A DNA stretch of 10,356 nt from Candidatus Sumerlaeota bacterium (GTDB lineage: Bacteria; Sumerlaeota; Sumerlaeia; MWCT01; JAGHBZ01). The notes below the pieces were generated by a model. That model was not told the DNA's origin and did no database searches. It was given only the letters and a program-made list of their open reading frames with translations. The position numbers and the translations under genes are program-made. The DNA lies in NCBI GenBank assembly GCA_021160705.1, contig JAGHBZ010000095.1, positions 1 to 10,356 on the forward strand, in the 5' to 3' direction. Shown in pieces: positions 7,146 through 10,356 of this stretch (its first letter is position 1; each line of letters starts with the position of its first letter).

Positions 7146-7716
7146 GATTCAGCGTAAGACAAAAGAAACAGAAATCAGCATTGCCATAAACCTTGATGGT
7201 GAAGGCAAATTTGAAGGAAGCCTGGGTCTGCCGTTTTTTGAACATATGCTTGAGCTATTCTCTGCTCATTCGTTGATTGATATTAATATTTCTGGGAGAG
7301 GTGACCTTGAAGTTGACTGGCATCATACTGTTGAGGATGTTGGCATCTGTTTTGGCAAGGCATTTCTGACCGCTATCGGCGACAAAAAAGGAATAGAGCG
7401 TTACGGCTCGGCATTTGTCCCGATGGAGGAGACTCTGGCTCATTGCGTCGTGGATATATGCGACCGCCCGTTCCTGAAGTTTGACGTCTCGTATCCTCGT
7501 GAACGAGTCGGAAACTATGATGCTGAACTCACAGAGGAGTTTTTCCGCGCCGTAGCGATGAACGCTCGCATTACCTTACACTTTCGCCTATTCTATGGTA
7601 CCAATCTTCACCATATCCACGAGGCATTGTTTAAATCCGCGGGACTGGCACTACGCAGAGCACTCCAGCACAACCCACGCATCAAATCCATCCCCTCCAC
7701 CAAAGGCATCCTGTAA
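7108..7716 (+). CDS. hisB: imidazoleglycerol-phosphate dehydratase HisB (monofunctional)
   Basis: This 202-residue dehydratase converts imidazole-glycerol phosphate to imidazole-acetol phosphate, the substrate of the adjacent HisC. The two-fold repeated metal-binding signature is present: FFEHML (H46), DWHHTVEDVGICFG (H72, H73, E76) and the second half, LHHIHEALFK (H168, H169, E172). The KETEISIAINLDGEGKFE start is typical, although the usual FFDHML reads FFEHML. Its length matches single-domain HisB, with no fused histidinol-phosphatase domain as in E. coli. The ATG at 7108 is supported by AAAGGA at 7091-7096, 11 bases upstream, and no later in-frame start precedes the conserved region. It overlaps hisC by 38 bases, which suggests translational coupling. 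The his cluster stops here; no other his gene follows. Confidence 0.95.
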   Translation: MKKNQQKEPRRAEIQRKTKETEISIAINLDGEGKFEGSLGLPFFEHMLELFSAHSLIDINISGRGDLEVDWHHTVEDVGICFGKAFLTAIGDKKGIERYGSAFVPMEETLAHCVVDICDRPFLKFDVSYPRERVGNYDAELTEEFFRAVAMNARITLHFRLFYGTNLHHIHEALFKSAGLALRRALQHNPRIKSIPSTKGIL

Positions 7717-7765
7717 AACCTACATTCGAGTAAATCTTATAAACTTATGCTTGAAGATATAGGGC

Positions 7766-8800
7766 TTAATTTATGTAATGTGAGGGGATTTTGAGGATGC
7801 GGCGGTAACGGCGGTCTATGAGAAAGAGGTTGCCTTTCCTGTCAAATGTGAGCTTTATTGGTTCAACCAGGGGTTGATGTCTCCTGTCCTGCCATTTTAG
7901 CTCCTTAACAAAGTTTCCGTCCTGGTCAAACACAGCAATGCGAAAATGTCCACTATCAGCAACGTATATTTTTTTCTTTTTTGATATTGCTACTCCGAGT
8001 GGGAACTTTAGGTATGCTTTTTCAGATTTACTCTTACTGGAGATTGTGAGAAGGGGTTTACCTGTTAAAGTGAATTTTCTTATCTCACCTCTCTCTGCAT
8101 CTGCAGTATACAGATAAAGGTCATCAACTACTGCCATCCCTTTTATTGACTGTGGGATTTTTCTCTCGCCCTCTTTTACTGCTATCCGATTCATCACCTT
8201 ACCCTTAAAGTCCAAAACAAGTATAGAATGAGTGTTCTCATCAGCAACATATATATTTGCTCTGCTATCAACGGCAATCGCTGTGGGCAAAATCTTTAAC
8301 GGCTTGCCCTCAAATCTCGGCACAATTGTTCTCACGAATTTACCATCCTTGCGGTACACCTTTATTAGATGCTGTGAGTAATCTGCGAGTAGCACCTCGC
8401 CCAGATTATTAACCGCCAGACTCAGGGGTTGTGCGAGTTCAGTTTCTCCCCTACCCTTCTTTCCCCAGGAAGTGAGCAGTCGCAACGACACGGCTTCAAA
8501 TACAAACACCCGTCCCTTCCATTTATCCAGCACATATAGTCTACCTCTTGTGTCCAGGGCGAAATCTATCGGGTCGGAAAAAATTTTACCGCCGTCTGGA
8601 TGCAATCTAATTTCAAAAAAAGATAATGAACGCACTGTCCCAATCTTCCCTCCAGCCTCTGGAATAATGCTCTGGGCTGGCGTCTGCACGGGTTTTCCAT
8701 ATTTTGTTTCTGAGAGCACAACAATCTCTATGGCAAAGGTCGCCAGCAATCCACTAACCAACATAATGAGAACCCCGAGTATAATGCACCTCTTATTCAT
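7766..8800 (-). CDS. membrane-anchored six-bladed NHL beta-propeller protein
   Basis: From ATG at 8800 this encodes 344 residues. Residues about 5-28 (CIILGVLIMLVSGLLATFAI) form one hydrophobic segment after a basic tip, so it is a signal anchor or signal peptide and the rest should be periplasmic. Six NHL-type blades follow, each with a pattern like P-x-x-(I/L/V)-A-(V/L)-D-x-x-G-x-(I/L)-Y-V-(A/L)-D: DPIDFALDTRGRLYVLD, QPLSLAVNNLGEVLLAD, LPTAIAVDSRANIYVAD, SIKGMAVVDDLYLYTAD, FPLGVAISKKKKIYVAD and EPIKLTFDRKGNLFLID. Six blades make a closed propeller, a common protein- or ligand-binding scaffold; I see no catalytic motif and no specific function. A start at 8842 would add 14 residues before the hydrophobic segment and lacks a ribosome site, so 8800 is preferred. 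It overlaps recX by 8 bases and is probably translationally coupled to it; GGAGGGG at 8822-8816 is 15 bases away. Confidence 0.8.
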   Translation of the reverse strand: MNKRCIILGVLIMLVSGLLATFAIEIVVLSETKYGKPVQTPAQSIIPEAGGKIGTVRSLSFFEIRLHPDGGKIFSDPIDFALDTRGRLYVLDKWKGRVFVFEAVSLRLLTSWGKKGRGETELAQPLSLAVNNLGEVLLADYSQHLIKVYRKDGKFVRTIVPRFEGKPLKILPTAIAVDSRANIYVADENTHSILVLDFKGKVMNRIAVKEGERKIPQSIKGMAVVDDLYLYTADAERGEIRKFTLTGKPLLTISSKSKSEKAYLKFPLGVAISKKKKIYVADSGHFRIAVFDQDGNFVKELKWQDRRHQPLVEPIKLTFDRKGNLFLIDRRYRRILKIPSHYIN

Positions 8801-9446
8801 ACGCCTTATCCATATCCCCTCCGAGAATGTGTCGTACAACATCAGCGATAATTACTTTTTCAAATCCCTGCTGTTTAAGAAAAGAATATAATCTCTGTTT
8901 TCTTTTCAGGCTGTCATATTTTTCAAGTGAGTTTATTTTCTTCTTAGCCAATCTCGTAGCAAGTTCTTTCTGGGCGTCTATTTTAAAAAACGGCATCGTA
9001 ACGGAATCTATTATCTCATCCTTAATCCCTCGTTTCTTTAGTTCCGCAACTAACCGTAATGGTCCCATAGGCTTCAGTTTCATCCTATCTTTTACAAATA
9101 ATTGAGCAAACTTCTCATCATCCACCTGTCCTTTCTCTTTCATTTCAGATATTACCCGCTGGATGCTTTGTCGGGTAAATCCTTTCTTCAACAAATAATC
9201 CCGCAGTTGTTTTTCCGAAACTCGCCGTAACGCAAGATAACCTGATGCAATCATCCTGGCTCGGATATATTCATCCTCTGCTATCAATCTCTGCACATCC
9301 GCATCCGACAATTCCTGTTGCCGTCTAATATTATTCCTGAGAATTGTCTCGCCTGTCAGTACTATTGAGGAACCATCGTCCATTTCTATAGCAAACTTTT
9401 GTCCCCTCTTTCCAATCAATTTTATATTGAACACACGTCGTATCAT
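8793..9446 (-). CDS. recX: RecX-family regulatory protein
   Basis: This 217-residue protein matches RecX, a helical-repeat protein that binds RecA filaments and limits recombination and strand exchange. After an N-terminal region of about 60 residues (likely beta-rich, FNIKLIGKRGQKFAIEMDDG), the three-helix repeats begin: ARMIASGYLALRRVSEKQLR, DYLLKKGFTRQSIQRVISEM, then KGQVDDEKFAQLFVKDRM and RLVAELKKRGIKDEIIDSV, all with the family's spacing of LxxKGF, DDExFA and ELKxRGI. The start is certain because a TAA codon lies directly before the ATG. No Shine-Dalgarno is visible. recX is often beside recA, but no recA is in this window. The stop codon lies inside the first codons of the NHL protein gene, so the two probably share a transcript. 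Confidence 0.86.
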   Translation of the reverse strand: MIRRVFNIKLIGKRGQKFAIEMDDGSSIVLTGETILRNNIRRQQELSDADVQRLIAEDEYIRARMIASGYLALRRVSEKQLRDYLLKKGFTRQSIQRVISEMKEKGQVDDEKFAQLFVKDRMKLKPMGPLRLVAELKKRGIKDEIIDSVTMPFFKIDAQKELATRLAKKKINSLEKYDSLKRKQRLYSFLKQQGFEKVIIADVVRHILGGDMDKAYE

Positions 9447-9451
9447 TTACT

Positions 9452-9486
9452 AATCTAATTGGTTATCTAAGTGCGTATTATATAAC
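9452..9486. promoter_or_regulatory. candidate divergent promoter region between recX and the AsmA-like gene
   Basis: The 55-base gap between the two divergent starts contains a minus-strand TATAAT (9482-9477) and a plus-strand TATAAC (9481-9486) that overlap almost completely. For the plus strand, TTGGTT at 9459-9464 is a weak -35 with 16-base spacing. A second minus-strand hexamer, TAGATT (9457-9452), lies 5 bases before the recX ATG. The region must hold promoters for both genes unless transcription enters from outside, but the exact boxes are inferred. Confidence 0.4.
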
Positions 9487-9503
9487 TAACTATAACTAAC
9501 TAT
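9481..9503 (+). repeat. short tandem repeat directly before the AsmA-like start codon
   Basis: TATAACTAAC occurs twice in tandem (9481-9490 and 9491-9500) and the next three bases TAT continue the unit into the ATG at 9502, giving about 2.3 copies with a period of 10 bases. The repeat carries an in-frame TAA at 9493-9495 that fixes the downstream start, and each copy contains a -10-like TATAAC. Confidence 0.7.
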
Positions 9504-10356
9504 GGTTAAAAAACGCTGGCAAAGAAATATTATAAGGATAATTTATGGATTTTTGCTACTCCTGATTATAATTGTATGTATTGGATATGTTCTCCCACTC
9601 CCAGCTTTTATCGTCAAGCCAATAATATCAGGTGCAATGAAAAAATATGGTAAGGGACTGGAGCTCCAGTATGATAAGGCTCGAATTGTCCTGGTCAGAC
9701 ACAGTGCACGACTCCAGGGTGTTCGTCTCTTTGACCCTGCATCAGCCGGCTCGCTCGAGTTTCAATCCATCAAAATGCAATTAAAATACTTCCCATTCAG
9801 GATTAAATCTATTCAGATTGATAACCCCTCAACCCTGAAGATTAAAATCCCTACGAAGAGGAACGAATCCATAGTTTTTGAGAATCCTTTGCTCAACCGG
9901 CTCCTCAGTGCAACTCCAGAAAAAAAGATGCGACTCCCGAAACTTTCAGTGCGTCTCAACGCCGCAAATATTGAATTAACCATTCCTTTTGCTGAACACT
10001 CCACGAAGACCGTTCGGTTTAATGACATTAAAGCCGACATCCTGCTTGAGAACAAAAAAATTAATGTCGCTGGATATACCAAGGCTGAGATTTTCGGCAT
10101 ACCGGGACATACGCTGCGATTTCGCATAACTTATAAAACCGCAATTAATAAAGTCCTTGTTGTGCTGGGATGTCCTTCACTTCTCCTGCCACTGAAAGAA
10201 AAACCAAAACCACTTATCGCTCTGCTCAAGAAAGCTAACCTTAGCCTTATCTTTGCTCGCTACCACTCCTATGACCATATCTTAACCAAGTTCTCCGCTG
10301 AACAATGCTCAATCACACCCGCTCAGTATCCCGGTGCTACTCACCATATTAAGAAC
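9502..10356 (+). CDS. AsmA-like membrane-anchored envelope protein (partial, runs off the right edge)
   Basis: An ATG at 9502 opens a frame that stays open for 285 codons to the window edge, so the gene is incomplete. Residues about 9-31 (NIIRIIYGFLLLLIIIVCIG) are a single N-terminal membrane anchor after a basic start. The following LELQYDKARIVLVRHSARLQ, GVRLFDPASAG and SIQIDNPSTLKIKI stretches follow the beta-strand pattern of the AsmA/TamB-like N-terminal region: anchor, short ridge, then 'gv.l.dp' and 'i.i.nP.l'. These are inner-membrane-anchored periplasmic proteins linked to lipid transport toward the outer membrane. The rest is beta-rich with no catalytic motif. An in-frame TAA at 9493-9495 fixes the start, which has no Shine-Dalgarno site. 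It is divergent from recX. That this is a real gene is strongly supported by the uninterrupted frame; the family name is an inference from pattern. Confidence 0.72.
   Translation, partial: MVKKRWQRNIIRIIYGFLLLLIIIVCIGYVLPLPAFIVKPIISGAMKKYGKGLELQYDKARIVLVRHSARLQGVRLFDPASAGSLEFQSIKMQLKYFPFRIKSIQIDNPSTLKIKIPTKRNESIVFENPLLNRLLSATPEKKMRLPKLSVRLNAANIELTIPFAEHSTKTVRFNDIKADILLENKKINVAGYTKAEIFGIPGHTLRFRITYKTAINKVLVVLGCPSLLLPLKEKPKPLIALLKKANLSLIFARYHSYDHILTKFSAEQCSITPAQYPGATHHIKN

Noticed and set aside
6842..7162. 106-residue minus-strand open frame opposite the hisC/hisB junction
   Set aside because: It is a Phe-rich shadow produced by the Lys-rich hisC and hisB codons on the other strand.
8472..8891. 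139-residue plus-strand open frame opposite recX and the NHL gene
   Set aside because: It is antisense to two well-supported genes, has no family-like motif and is a mirror of their coding constraint.
9813..10127. 104-residue minus-strand open frame near the right edge
   Set aside because: It lies fully inside the long plus-strand AsmA-like frame, which has a membrane anchor and family pattern; the minus frame has neither.
1..10356. CRISPR arrays, insertion sequences, tRNA or rRNA genes, T-box or other known riboswitch, toxin-antitoxin pairs
   Set aside because: No regular direct repeats with spacers, no transposase frame or terminal inverted repeats, no cloverleaf-like segments and no conserved riboswitch core were seen; most of the sequence is accounted for by core genes.

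Overview
The window looks like ordinary chromosome from a diderm (Gram-negative-type) bacterium. A lipoprotein-release transporter pair, an envelope polysaccharide/lipid-linked glycan flippase and an AsmA-like envelope protein all imply an outer membrane. Base composition is moderately AT-rich, and the gene set (partial his cluster, lone LolC/E permease, six-bladed NHL protein) would suit an uncultured candidate-phylum or FCB-like bacterium. That placement is a guess; there is no rRNA or other marker gene here to fix taxonomy.

Layout. Bases 1-185 hold what may be the last 18 codons of an upstream plus-strand gene and a possible long-loop terminator. A 483-residue flippase follows (186-1637). 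A good sigma-70-like promoter then precedes lolC/E (1743-2966) and lolD (2998-3690). Next are a branched-chain-type aminotransferase (3767-4642, with a TTG start set by a perfect ribosome binding site) and a his block, hisD-hisC-hisB (4720-7716). hisD has its own -10 box 11 bases upstream, and hisB overlaps hisC by 38 bases. On the minus strand, convergent with hisB, lie recX (9446-8793) and, overlapping it by 8 bases, a membrane-anchored six-bladed NHL propeller protein (8800-7766). A divergent AsmA-like gene starts at 9502 and runs off the right edge.

How the genes fit together. LolC/E and LolD should form one inner-membrane ABC complex that extracts lipoproteins. HisB, HisC and HisD catalyse three of the last four steps of histidine synthesis, with the phosphatase step and the early steps encoded elsewhere. 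The aminotransferase may share expression with them as a general amino-acid supply gene. The NHL protein has no assignable function beyond its fold.

I see no CRISPR array, insertion sequence, phage gene, toxin-antitoxin pair, tRNA or rRNA, and no clearly novel multi-gene system. The most interesting signals are small: a set of Shine-Dalgarno-less genes whose starts lie close to -10-like boxes, an A8 run where loss of one A would fuse HisC to HisB, a dyad upstream of hisD, overlapping back-to-back -10 boxes between recX and the AsmA-like gene, and a two-part motif that recurs after lolD and after hisB.
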